From assembly GCF_030269125.1 (NCBI RefSeq), contig NZ_BSSM01000005.1:310001-374000 (forward strand): a stretch of DNA of 64,000 nucleotides. Direction: 5' to 3'. Shown here piece after piece: positions 42,458 to 49,178 of this stretch (position 1 is the first letter of the stretch; the number at the start of each line of letters is the position of its first letter). The stretch comes from Streptomyces hygroscopicus subsp. hygroscopicus (GTDB lineage Bacteria; Actinomycetota; Actinomycetes; Streptomycetales; Streptomycetaceae). The notes beneath the pieces are model-generated. The model saw nothing but the letters and a program-made list of their open reading frames with translations, was not told the DNA's origin and did not search any database. Both the position numbers and the translations under genes were made by a program.

Positions 42458-43510
42458 ATGTCGGTCGTGATCGTCCTGGAAGGGGCCGGCCCCGACCGCT
42501 TCACGGTCGCCGTGTCCCCCCTCGCGGAGCTGGCGGCGAGCCTGCACGTCCTGACCGAGCACGCCCACCACGCCGAGCACGCCTCGTGGGCCCAGGAGCT
42601 GGCGAGGTCCGCGCCGCCCTCCTTCCGGGCCGGGCTGCGGAGGTTCGCCCCGCTGTGGACGGCTCTGCGGTGGCGGGGCTTCTACCCGGGTCTGGACGCG
42701 CCGTTGGCCTCCCTGTCCCCGGCCCGCTTCGCCGAACTCACCTCGTACGCCTGCGCCAGCGGCTACCACTCCCGCGGCTTCGACTTCGACCGGGTGCTGC
42801 ACGACCCGGCGCAGGCACGGGTGTTGCGCCGAGCCGCGTCCGCACTGCCGGAACCGCACTCGTCCCTCGCCGAGGACCTGCTGCGCGACCCCGAGCGGCT
42901 GCGCACCGATGTCCTGGGCTTCCTCGACCTGTGCCGCCGAGTCTTCTTCGACGAGCTGTGGGCCGGGACGGAGCCCGTCCTGTCGAGGGCCTCGCACCGT
43001 ATGCGCCGACGGCTGGCGGACGAGGGGCCCACGGCGGCCCTGCTCTCACTCAGCCCGTCGGGCGTCTGCCTGGACGGCCCCGCCCGGGTCGTCCTCGACA
43101 AGGTGCACCACGTGGTGATCAACCCGGCCCGTACGCCGGTCCTGCTGATCCCCACCCGCTACGGCGCCCCGCACCTGCTCGTGAAGGACGAACCGGGCCT
43201 GCCGCCGGTCGTGCACTACCCCGTCGACACCCCGGAGATCGGCGTCACCCTGGCGCGCAGCCGCATGCTCGCGCTCACGGACCCGCGCAGGGTACGGCTG
43301 TGCCGGCTCATCGCCCGCCAGGCCATGACCACGGCCGACCTGGCGGACCGGCTGTCGATGACCCGCCCGCAGGTCTCGCGGCACCTGCGCACCCTGCGCG
43401 GCCTGGGCCTCGTGCGCGTGGAGCGGAACGGCCGCTACGTCCACTACGGCCTCGACCTCGCCGCCGTCGAACGCATCGGACGGGAGGTGGCCACGGCACT
43501 GCAGTACTGA
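42458..43510 (+). CDS. ArsR-type regulator with a DUF5937-like N-terminal domain
   Basis: A 350-aa protein. Residues 1-260 match the DUF5937 type (AVSPLAELAASLHVLTEHAHH, then a beta-rich centre with VVLDKVHHVVINP). The last 90 residues form an ArsR/winged-helix domain (TTADLADRLSMTRPQVSRHL). Such fusions are common in Streptomyces and usually regulate an adjacent gene. It follows the amidohydrolase by 19 bp on the same strand. Confidence 0.85.
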   Translation: MSVVIVLEGAGPDRFTVAVSPLAELAASLHVLTEHAHHAEHASWAQELARSAPPSFRAGLRRFAPLWTALRWRGFYPGLDAPLASLSPARFAELTSYACASGYHSRGFDFDRVLHDPAQARVLRRAASALPEPHSSLAEDLLRDPERLRTDVLGFLDLCRRVFFDELWAGTEPVLSRASHRMRRRLADEGPTAALLSLSPSGVCLDGPARVVLDKVHHVVINPARTPVLLIPTRYGAPHLLVKDEPGLPPVVHYPVDTPEIGVTLARSRMLALTDPRRVRLCRLIARQAMTTADLADRLSMTRPQVSRHLRTLRGLGLVRVERNGRYVHYGLDLAAVERIGREVATALQY

Positions 43511-43700
43511 CTCAGAGGCGACGCGGCCGACACGGAACCACACCACCGCCATGCCTTCGCAGGCCGGCGCGTCGCCGGAATCGAACCCGAGAGGGCGTGG
43601 ATCGGGGACCACACCGCTCGCTCGCGCCCCCTGACGGTCGTCGGACCGCTGTCTCGACTGTCGGTATCGCGGGCCCTGACCTGCCACGACGGCGGCTTGC

Positions 43701-44102
43701 TCACCAATCCCGCCACTGGTCGGTGAGCTCATGACGCCCGAGTCCGCGCCTGGCGGTGAGGGCCGCGACATCGATCCCTTGCTCGGTGAGGGCCTCGTCG
43801 ATGTAGGCGCACAGCTGCTCGCGCTCATCGGTCTCGAAGGCGCACTGGCCGTGGGATTCGTGCACCGCGTTGAGGGCCAGGACGACGCGCTGCACCACGG
43901 CGAAGACGTGTTCATCGTCTTCTTCGGCGAGCGCGGGCAACTCGGCCTCGAAGGCGTCCAGGACGGCATCAGTCGCCGACAGGAGCTCATCGGGGAACAG
44001 GTCGACCATGTACGCGCAGTCAGGACGCAGAGTGCCGGCGGCGAGCCCGGCGGCCTCCTGAGCCACGTCCCCGCGCCAATTCGTGGTCGGTCTTTCTGCC
44101 AT
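43701..44102 (-). CDS. DUF5713-like small protein
   Basis: A 133-aa acidic, helical protein (FPDELLSATDAVLDAFEAEL, ETDEREQLCAYIDEAL, ending RHELTDQWRDW) that I take to be of the DUF5713 type. The function is unknown. It starts at ATG 44102 with a weak ribosome site. It lies with the DUF6461-like gene in the approach to the tRNA-associated array, and may belong to an older, decayed element there. Confidence 0.6.
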   Translation of the reverse strand: MAERPTTNWRGDVAQEAAGLAAGTLRPDCAYMVDLFPDELLSATDAVLDAFEAELPALAEEDDEHVFAVVQRVVLALNAVHESHGQCAFETDEREQLCAYIDEALTEQGIDVAALTARRGLGRHELTDQWRDW

Positions 44103-44211
44103 GGGGCCGGACCGTACAGTGCGGCTCTGACATCGAGGCCGCTCGTCGCGCCTGTCGGTGTCGGCCGCCGATGTCAGGTGACGGCCGCCCTCTCGGCGGC
44201 CCATGCCGTGC

Positions 44212-44868
44212 TTATGGGAGCCATGCCGCCTCCGATTCGCCGAAGAGCTTCGAGGGCGAGGTGAGCAGCACGGTGCGAAGCGCCGCATGCATCCAACCGG
44301 GATCGATGGCCACGCCCATGGTTCGTTCCATGAGCGCGAAGGACTCGGCGCACAGGCTCTCCCTGTGGAAGGCGACCCCTTCCGCCCAGGCGGGGACCGC
44401 CGGTTCGGGGTCCATCCACGCCGCGTCCTCCAGCTCGAAGGGGTCGAACTCGCCGTCCACGTGGCCGTCAAGGGCGTGCATGACCTGGTGCCGGGCATTC
44501 ACGCTGCGGTAGACGCTGAAGAACTCGCCTCCGTCAGCAGACGCTCGTCGGGCGACCTCCGGGATGCTGCCGTGGTAACCCCATTCGATGGCGATGACGC
44601 GTCGGTCGACGGTGAGCACACGAAGCAGCTCGTGGTCCTCGTAGAGGTGAGCGGCTTGCTCCTCGACAGTCTCGGCGAACGTCATCGGCCGCGATGCTCC
44701 GGGATCGCCACCGAACGCCCGGATCACCTCGTTCTCCGCCTTCCCCGCGATCACGGAGAAGGTGTACGCATCGAGTTCGTCGGCATCGGCCCACGCGTAC
44801 CGGGCGACAAGGTCTTCCCACTTCGCGGCGTCGCTGTCCTTCGGGCCCCGAGGCGCGCCAGGAGTCAT
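44212..44868 (-). CDS. DUF6461-like protein
   Basis: A 218-aa protein with the pattern YAWADADELDAYTFSVIAGK, VIRAFGGDP, MTFAE, and a Trp-Gly-Tyr-rich centre (IAIEWGYHGS) typical of DUF6461. These proteins are common, short and uncharacterised in actinomycetes; some lie in toxin-immunity contexts. The start at 44868 is the first credible ATG and follows AGGAG in CCAGGAG-like sequence on the minus strand only weakly. Likely accessory content. Confidence 0.62.
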   Translation of the reverse strand: MTPGAPRGPKDSDAAKWEDLVARYAWADADELDAYTFSVIAGKAENEVIRAFGGDPGASRPMTFAETVEEQAAHLYEDHELLRVLTVDRRVIAIEWGYHGSIPEVARRASADGGEFFSVYRSVNARHQVMHALDGHVDGEFDPFELEDAAWMDPEPAVPAWAEGVAFHRESLCAESFALMERTMGVAIDPGWMHAALRTVLLTSPSKLFGESEAAWLP

Positions 44869-45041
44869 GGCACCGCACCCTACAGAGCGGTCGGCGTGGC
44901 GACTTCGGCCGGGAGCCGCCTCGGCGCGAGTGATCACGACCTCGTAGGCATCCGGCGCGTCGGGCAGTCCGCGGACCTGCCCGACGAGCACGACGTCGGG
45001 GCCGTGATCTCCGAGGCTCGCGAGGGACCTGACGGTCTGGT

Positions 45042-45240
45042 CCTCGTCGGAAAGCCGCTTCGATCTACCAGAACTCCGACGAAGAGCGGCAGCGGGATGT
45101 GGCCGCCGGGCTGGACGGCCTGGTCCGCGCCGGGCGTGCGAAGTGCCACACCGGGGGCCCGCACCACGAGGAGGACCCGCGGACAGCTGGCCGCCGCCTG
45201 TGTCGCGGATGTGGTGCGCAGCCCACCCACTGGTCCGGAC
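45042..45240 (+). pseudogene. C-terminal scrap of a tyrosine integrase
   Basis: One frame reads RRKAASIYQNSDEERQRDV followed by AAGLDGLVRAGR, which matches the end of actinobacterial phage/ICE integrases: the nucleophilic Tyr in (A)xIYQ, then the ERQREVA helix. The rest of the enzyme, including the Arg-His-Arg residues, is absent. It ends 43 bp before the first tRNA-like att copy, as expected for an integrase reading toward its attachment site. Confidence 0.6.
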
Positions 45241-45282
45241 AACAAAGAAGCCCCCGGGCTCTTGACCTTGGGGTTTCGCATG

Positions 45283-45326
45283 GAGCGGGTGACGAGAATC
45301 GAACTCACGCTGTCAGCTTGGGAAGC
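45283..45326 (-). repeat. att-like copy 1 of the tRNA-Gly 3' end
   Basis: Forty-four bases match the 3' part of tRNA-Gly(CCC), from its acceptor end through the anticodon, with two differences from the intact gene. After the core (ending GGGAAGC) the sequence GACGGCGCTTG parallels that after copy 2, not the tRNA. The upstream sequence contains a decayed version of the tRNA terminator. Confidence 0.85.
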
Positions 45327-45436
45327 GACGGCGCTTGGGCGGGTCCCGTGGCCCCTGACCAGCGCAGATATTTGGTCCTTGAGGCGGTCGTGCGGGTCGG
45401 ATTGCACCGCTGTCGACCGTAGGTTTCCGTCCTTAC

Positions 45437-45454
45437 GGGCACGCTATGGGCACG
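45437..45454. other. Paired GGGCACG repeats by att copy 1 (arm-type site candidate)
   Basis: GGGCACG-CTAT-GGGCACG lies 111 bp after att copy 1. The same pair with CTGT as spacer lies 110 bp after att copy 2, within a region of wider similarity. Such direct repeats near attP are typical arm-type integrase binding sites. Confidence 0.55.
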
Positions 45455-45573
45455 GCGCCGGAGCCATTGGTCTGCGGGACGGAGCGACGGACATTGGGAG
45501 GATTCCCGGATCCAGGCGTCGGGCCCAGGACATGCGTGGTTGCGGTTGCGTAGGTGGGGTCGGCTTCCCACTG

Positions 45574-47418
45574 TCATTCGACGTCGACTCCGTAGGCGCG
45601 GGCGAGGCCGTCGAGGCCGTCTGCCCATCCTTGACCGAGGGCCCGTAGCTTCCAGGCGGGTAGGCCGTCAACGGTGTGCCGATACAACTCGGCGACGATC
45701 ATCGCTCGGATCTCCGGGTTGGCGGAGGGCTGAAAAGCCCATGCGGCCCCGGTCACGCAGTCCATGTGCAAGGCGGCGTGGGTGAGAGCACCGCAGTTCA
45801 GGCCCGTGTCGACGTCCATGTTGATGGCGATGGCGACGCGGCGCACTCGCTCGGGCAGAACAGCCAGGTGAATGGTGGCGCGTTCGACGAAATAGGAACC
45901 CTCCTGCCGCTTGCCCAGAAGCCGTGCGGCACCGTCCGCAGAGCAGGGCTGGTTGTAAAATACGAAGTCTTCGTCAGCCGCCACCCGGCCGTCCTCCCCG
46001 GTCAGGAAGAGGGTGAGGTCCGCGTCCGCGCCGGCGAAGCTGAACGCGACGCGCAGCCCCTGCCAGCCGTCCTCGGGCAGGACCAGGGCTTGACCCGGGA
46101 CGAGCGAGGCAGGCAGTGCGGGCGGTGTAACGGGTACAGGAGGCGGTCCTGCCGACGTCTCCTGCTTCCATTCGACGAACGGCTTGATCCGGTAGGAATC
46201 GGTGAGTGGCGCCCTGTCGTCGGGCGGGGTACCCGCGCCGAGGGTGACGTCGAGGTCGGCGAGTGATGGTTCGCCGGCGCCGGGTTCGTCCTGAGCATGG
46301 TCGAGCAGGTCCTGGAGGCCGGGCACGCGGCTGGTCTCCAGCGGCTTGATCGAGCTGGACAGATTGCCCGATGCGGTGGTGGTGACGGAGCAGGCGACGT
46401 CCTGCCCGATGTCCTGGAAGCGCAGGGCGTCCTCGGGTTCCCGCCAGGGCGTGGACTCGATCGCCTGGCGCGTCCAGCGGCCGTAGGCCACGAAGCCGAG
46501 GCGCTGGGTGTCGGGCAGGCGGGTCAGTACGGCGAGGTCGATGGCGGTGATGCCGGGTGCCGTGGCGAAGCCTTCCTTCAGCGTGGCGACGATGTTGGAA
46601 CCCATGGACGTCAGCCACCACAGGACGCGGTCCCGCTTGGTGAGGTTCTTCAGTGTCGGGCGTCCGGCGGGGGTGAGCCCGGGCGTCTGACCGGGCATAG
46701 AGTCGAGGTCCTGTTGCCGCACGACGACGGACAGAACCGAGCCGTCCACGCCTACGGCACAGCCGGCGGCCGGGTTGTCCGAGAAGGCGGTGTTCACCGC
46801 TTCGCAGACGGTGGCCTCGTCATTGGCGAGCAGGGCTTGCCACCAGTGTTCGGCGTCGTCCGTCAACTGATGGCGGATCTCTCGCAGTCGCGCCGTCTCG
46901 GCGGCCAGGTAGGCGGGCGCGTCCTGTTCCGCCCTTTGTCTGGCCGCAGCCTTCGCTGCGCGTGCCAGCCGCCCCACGCCCTGAAGATGGAACGTCCGGG
47001 CTTCGGCGAGCGCCCAGGACAGGCTCAGTTGGGGAGTATCCGGGATGACGGGTGGATGCGCGGTGGGGAAGGACTCCAGATGAACGCTGGTCATCTGCCG
47101 CCTCAGCTCGCGCAACTGAGCGATGGCGGCATCGCGCTCCGCCTCCTGCTGAGCCCGTTCCGCCTGACGGCGCGCCCGGTCCAGTTGCGCGGCCGACGGG
47201 GCGACCGTACGAGAGCGTGTCGTACGCCGCGTACTGGTGCGCCGTCGATTGCCGCCGAGGGAACTCGACGCGTAGAAGGGGCCGAGTCCGGTCGACATCC
47301 TGGCGCCGCCACTGCCCACGCTGAGCCTCGCCGCACGGGGCCCGATCGAGGTGCGCACTCCTCGAGTGGACACCCGCACACTCATCCCGGGCACACCGAC
47401 ACGGAAACCGAACCCCAT
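45574..47418 (-). CDS. DUF4236 - coiled-coil - TerD fusion protein
   Basis: A 614-aa protein with three parts. Residues 1-60 match DUF4236 (MGFGFRVGVPGMSVRVSTRG, then a Gly-rich GLGPFYASSS). Residues about 80-200 are an Ala/Arg/Glu-rich coiled coil (ARRQAERAQQEAERDAAIAQ). The last 190 residues form a TerD domain (FSFAGADADLTLFLTGEDGR, IAINMDVDTG), which binds calcium and is linked to tellurite and membrane stress resistance. The middle (residues 220-400) is uncharacterised. ATG 47418 follows GAGAGGGG. It is divergent from vapB inside element A. Confidence 0.8.
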   Translation of the reverse strand: MGFGFRVGVPGMSVRVSTRGVRTSIGPRAARLSVGSGGARMSTGLGPFYASSSLGGNRRRTSTRRTTRSRTVAPSAAQLDRARRQAERAQQEAERDAAIAQLRELRRQMTSVHLESFPTAHPPVIPDTPQLSLSWALAEARTFHLQGVGRLARAAKAAARQRAEQDAPAYLAAETARLREIRHQLTDDAEHWWQALLANDEATVCEAVNTAFSDNPAAGCAVGVDGSVLSVVVRQQDLDSMPGQTPGLTPAGRPTLKNLTKRDRVLWWLTSMGSNIVATLKEGFATAPGITAIDLAVLTRLPDTQRLGFVAYGRWTRQAIESTPWREPEDALRFQDIGQDVACSVTTTASGNLSSSIKPLETSRVPGLQDLLDHAQDEPGAGEPSLADLDVTLGAGTPPDDRAPLTDSYRIKPFVEWKQETSAGPPPVPVTPPALPASLVPGQALVLPEDGWQGLRVAFSFAGADADLTLFLTGEDGRVAADEDFVFYNQPCSADGAARLLGKRQEGSYFVERATIHLAVLPERVRRVAIAINMDVDTGLNCGALTHAALHMDCVTGAAWAFQPSANPEIRAMIVAELYRHTVDGLPAWKLRALGQGWADGLDGLARAYGVDVE

Positions 47419-47528
47419 GACATACCCCTCTCCCCAGACACAGTCTGGCACCCGGAAGGGGCGTGTGAGGTCGACTCGGCTGGTCCTCAGCAACCCGACA
47501 CGGGGAGGTCCTCCGAATACATCAATCC

Positions 47529-47554
47529 GGTACATGGACTACTCTTGGTACATG
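47529..47554 (+). promoter_or_regulatory. vapBC promoter and operator
   Basis: GGTACATG occurs twice, at 47529-47536 and 47547-47554, flanking a -10-like TACTCT (47539-47544). The second repeat overlaps the ATG at 47552, so the transcript would be leaderless and directly covered by the VapB antitoxin or VapBC complex. The role is inferred from position. Confidence 0.5.
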
Positions 47555-47818
47555 TCCATGAAGCGCACGAACGTCTACGCGGACCCCGAGGACCTGGCGA
47601 TCATCAAGGAGGCCGCCAAGCGCCGAGGCATAAGCGAGGCCGAGATCATCCGCCAGGGCATCCACCTTGCAGCCATGGCGAACCGGGTCTGGGACGAGCC
47701 GCTGTTCTCGCGCACCTTCGAGGGTCCGGGGCGCACGCTGCCCAAGTCGGAAGTCCGCGACACGGTCGCTGAGGCTGTCCGGCGTGAGACCGGCTCGGGC
47801 TCCGGATCCGCCGCGTGA
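47552..47818 (+). CDS. vapB: VapB-type antitoxin
   Basis: An 88-aa DNA-binding antitoxin. The N-terminal MKRTNVYADPEDLAIIKEAA is a ribbon-helix-helix domain typical of VapB/CopG antitoxins of PIN toxins, followed by AKRRGISEAEIIRQGIHLAA. The C-terminal part would wrap the toxin. Start is ATG 47552 or 47558. Its stop overlaps the vapC start by four bases. It probably autoregulates through the repeats at 47529-47554. Confidence 0.88.
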   Translation: MSMKRTNVYADPEDLAIIKEAAKRRGISEAEIIRQGIHLAAMANRVWDEPLFSRTFEGPGRTLPKSEVRDTVAEAVRRETGSGSGSAA

Positions 47819-48258
47819 TCATCGTCATCGCCGATACGTCCGGCCTTCTGGCAGCGCTGGACTCGGCTCACCCGGAACACCGGGCGGCGAACGAGGCCAT
47901 CATGGCGGCGGGCCTGCTGGTCATGTCCCCGCTCCTGCTGGCCGAACTGGATCACGTGGCGACGCGTGAGCTCGGCAGGGAGGCCGCCCTCAGCGCTGTC
48001 GACGACCTGCGGCGCTGGATGAGCCGGGGTCGTGTCGTCCTGCCGGAGATCACGGAGGACCACCTGGGCGCAGCCCAGTCCGTCCGTGTCCGTTACCGCG
48101 CGCTGGACCTCGACCTCGCCGACGCGGTGAACGTGGCGCTTGCCGCCGACTACGACACGGACGCGATTCTCACCCTCGACCGACGAGACTTCCGGGCCGT
48201 ACGCCCGCTGGGCCGTTACAAGGCGTTCCGGGTACTCCCCGACGACCTCCCGCTCTGA
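47815..48258 (+). CDS. vapC: VapC-type PIN-domain toxin (ribonuclease)
   Basis: A 147-aa PIN-domain RNase. Acidic catalytic residues are in VIADTSGLLAALD, LLLAELDHVA and DLDLADAVNVALAADY with DAILTLDRRDF. VapC toxins cleave tRNA or rRNA when freed from VapB. GTG 47815 overlaps the antitoxin stop (GTGA), the usual coupled arrangement. As cargo of element A it would stabilise the element by killing cells that lose it. Confidence 0.92.
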   Translation: MIIVIADTSGLLAALDSAHPEHRAANEAIMAAGLLVMSPLLLAELDHVATRELGREAALSAVDDLRRWMSRGRVVLPEITEDHLGAAQSVRVRYRALDLDLADAVNVALAADYDTDAILTLDRRDFRAVRPLGRYKAFRVLPDDLPL

Positions 48259-48337
48259 CGCAGGGCCCCGGCGGTCAAGAGCCCGCTTCTCCAAGGGGCT
48301 TGTGCCCGCCCACGCAGCATCGGCCCCTCAATGAACA

Positions 48338-48362
48338 AGCCCCAGGTCGCTGACCTGGGGCT
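48338..48362 (-). terminator. Copied tRNA terminator at att copy 2
   Basis: AGCCCCAGGTC and its exact complement form an 11-bp stem with a three-base loop next to att copy 2. It corresponds to the hairpin beside the intact tRNA (51945-51971), showing that the duplicated region extends beyond the tRNA end. Confidence 0.75.
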
Positions 48363-48368
48363 CCAAAA

Positions 48369-48412
48369 GAGCGGGTGACGAGAATCGAACTCGCGCTCTC
48401 AGCTTGGGAAGC
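48369..48412 (-). repeat. att-like copy 2 of the tRNA-Gly 3' end
   Basis: A 44-bp perfect match to the 3' part of the intact tRNA-Gly(CCC) gene. It is not a functional tRNA because the D-arm and 5' acceptor strand are missing. Downstream GACAGCGCTTG parallels copy 1. Confidence 0.9.
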
Positions 48413-48521
48413 GACAGCGCTTGCGTGGCGGTATGGCTGCTGGCCTGGGCGAATTCGTTGTGTTGCGGCAGGAGTGGTGGGCCTGGTGGCACCGCTGCTG
48501 ACCGTGGTTGCCCGCTCTGAA

Positions 48522-48539
48522 GGGCACGCTGTGGGCACG
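48522..48539. other. Paired GGGCACG repeats by att copy 2 (arm-type site candidate)
   Basis: GGGCACG-CTGT-GGGCACG lies 110 bp after att copy 2, at the same distance and within sequence related to that after att copy 1 (shared CACCGCTG and GACCGT). Candidate arm-type integrase sites. Confidence 0.55.
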
Positions 48540-49077
48540 AGGTCGCGAGGTGCAGGAGTGTCGTGCCTGCGTCGCCTTCTCTGTGCTCGGGACTCGTCGA
48601 CATGTAGGCCGACTGGGGGGAAGTCGTCGCGACCGCACATGGATGTCGATTCTCTGCCCTGGTTTGGGAGATCACAAAAAGCTGGTTTTACGCTGCAGAC
48701 GATCTCCATCTCCACGACGGGCAGCCTGGTACCCAAGGTGGCGAGCGCGGCGAGATTCAGCGGCTCGAGATCGACGTTTTTACCTCGCCAGGTAAAGACC
48801 TCGGTCCTCAATGCGAGGACCCTGCTGCCCGAGGTGGGGAGGCAGCCCGATGGAGTGGATCGCTGCGGTCGACATCCCGGGCTGGCACCGCTTGCGTAAG
48901 CCTTCCTCGCGGCGGGGATCGATGTCGCCACAAGCTGCCGCCTCATCCGAAGTGTTAAGCCCGTAGTCATCCTTAGGCCGCGAACCAGCGTCGATGGCGA
49001 GAGTAGAGAGAGTCGAATATGTACAAAACTGGCGCCTTGCTCTTGGCTCGTTCGCGAGTGCGCCAGGAGCCGGTATC
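48540..49077. other. Spacer inside element B without a supported gene
   Basis: The stretch is less GC-rich than the genome average. A minus-strand frame includes protein-like sequence (LNLAALATLGTRLPVVEME near 48700) that may be a gene remnant, but no start or ribosome site supports expression. Confidence 0.4.
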
Positions 49078-49096
49078 TGAGTACTTGAAGTACTCA
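49078..49096. promoter_or_regulatory. 19-bp perfect palindrome upstream of the methyltransferase gene
   Basis: TGAGTACTT-G-AAGTACTCA is an exact inverted repeat, 82 bp before the methyltransferase start. Its AT-rich symmetry stands out in this GC-rich DNA. The methyltransferase has an N-terminal helix-turn-helix, so this may be its autoregulatory operator. Confidence 0.6.
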
Positions 49097-49178
49097 TGAG
49101 ACGACAGCGCGACGACCGCCCTAGGCTCATGCCCAACGAACGCCACTCCAGGGCTACTTCGAAGGAATACGAGGCGTG

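Larger units (their letters stand above)
45283..48412. mobile_element. Putative cis-mobilizable element A (TerD-fusion + VapBC)
   Basis: The segment is bounded by two 44-bp copies of the tRNA-Gly 3' end, 45283-45326 and 48369-48412 (two mismatches between them). It contains a DUF4236-TerD gene and a vapBC pair but no integrase, excisionase or transfer gene. Just inside the left boundary are paired GGGCACG repeats. The structure fits a cis-mobilizable or decayed integrative element that depends on an integrase supplied in trans. Mobility is inferred. Confidence 0.6.

Noticed and set aside
43570..43600. A further tRNA-like T-arm fragment (GGAATCGAACCCGAGAG) left of the array, possibly a fourth att site.
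   Set aside because: On the minus strand the T-stem does not pair well, only about ten bases resemble a generic T-loop, and the sequence does not match the 44-bp tRNA-Gly core or the shared flank.
45283..45326. Partial tRNA genes at 45283 and 48369.
   Set aside because: They lack the 5' acceptor strand, D-arm and half of the anticodon arm, so they are duplicated 3' ends (att copies), not functional tRNAs.
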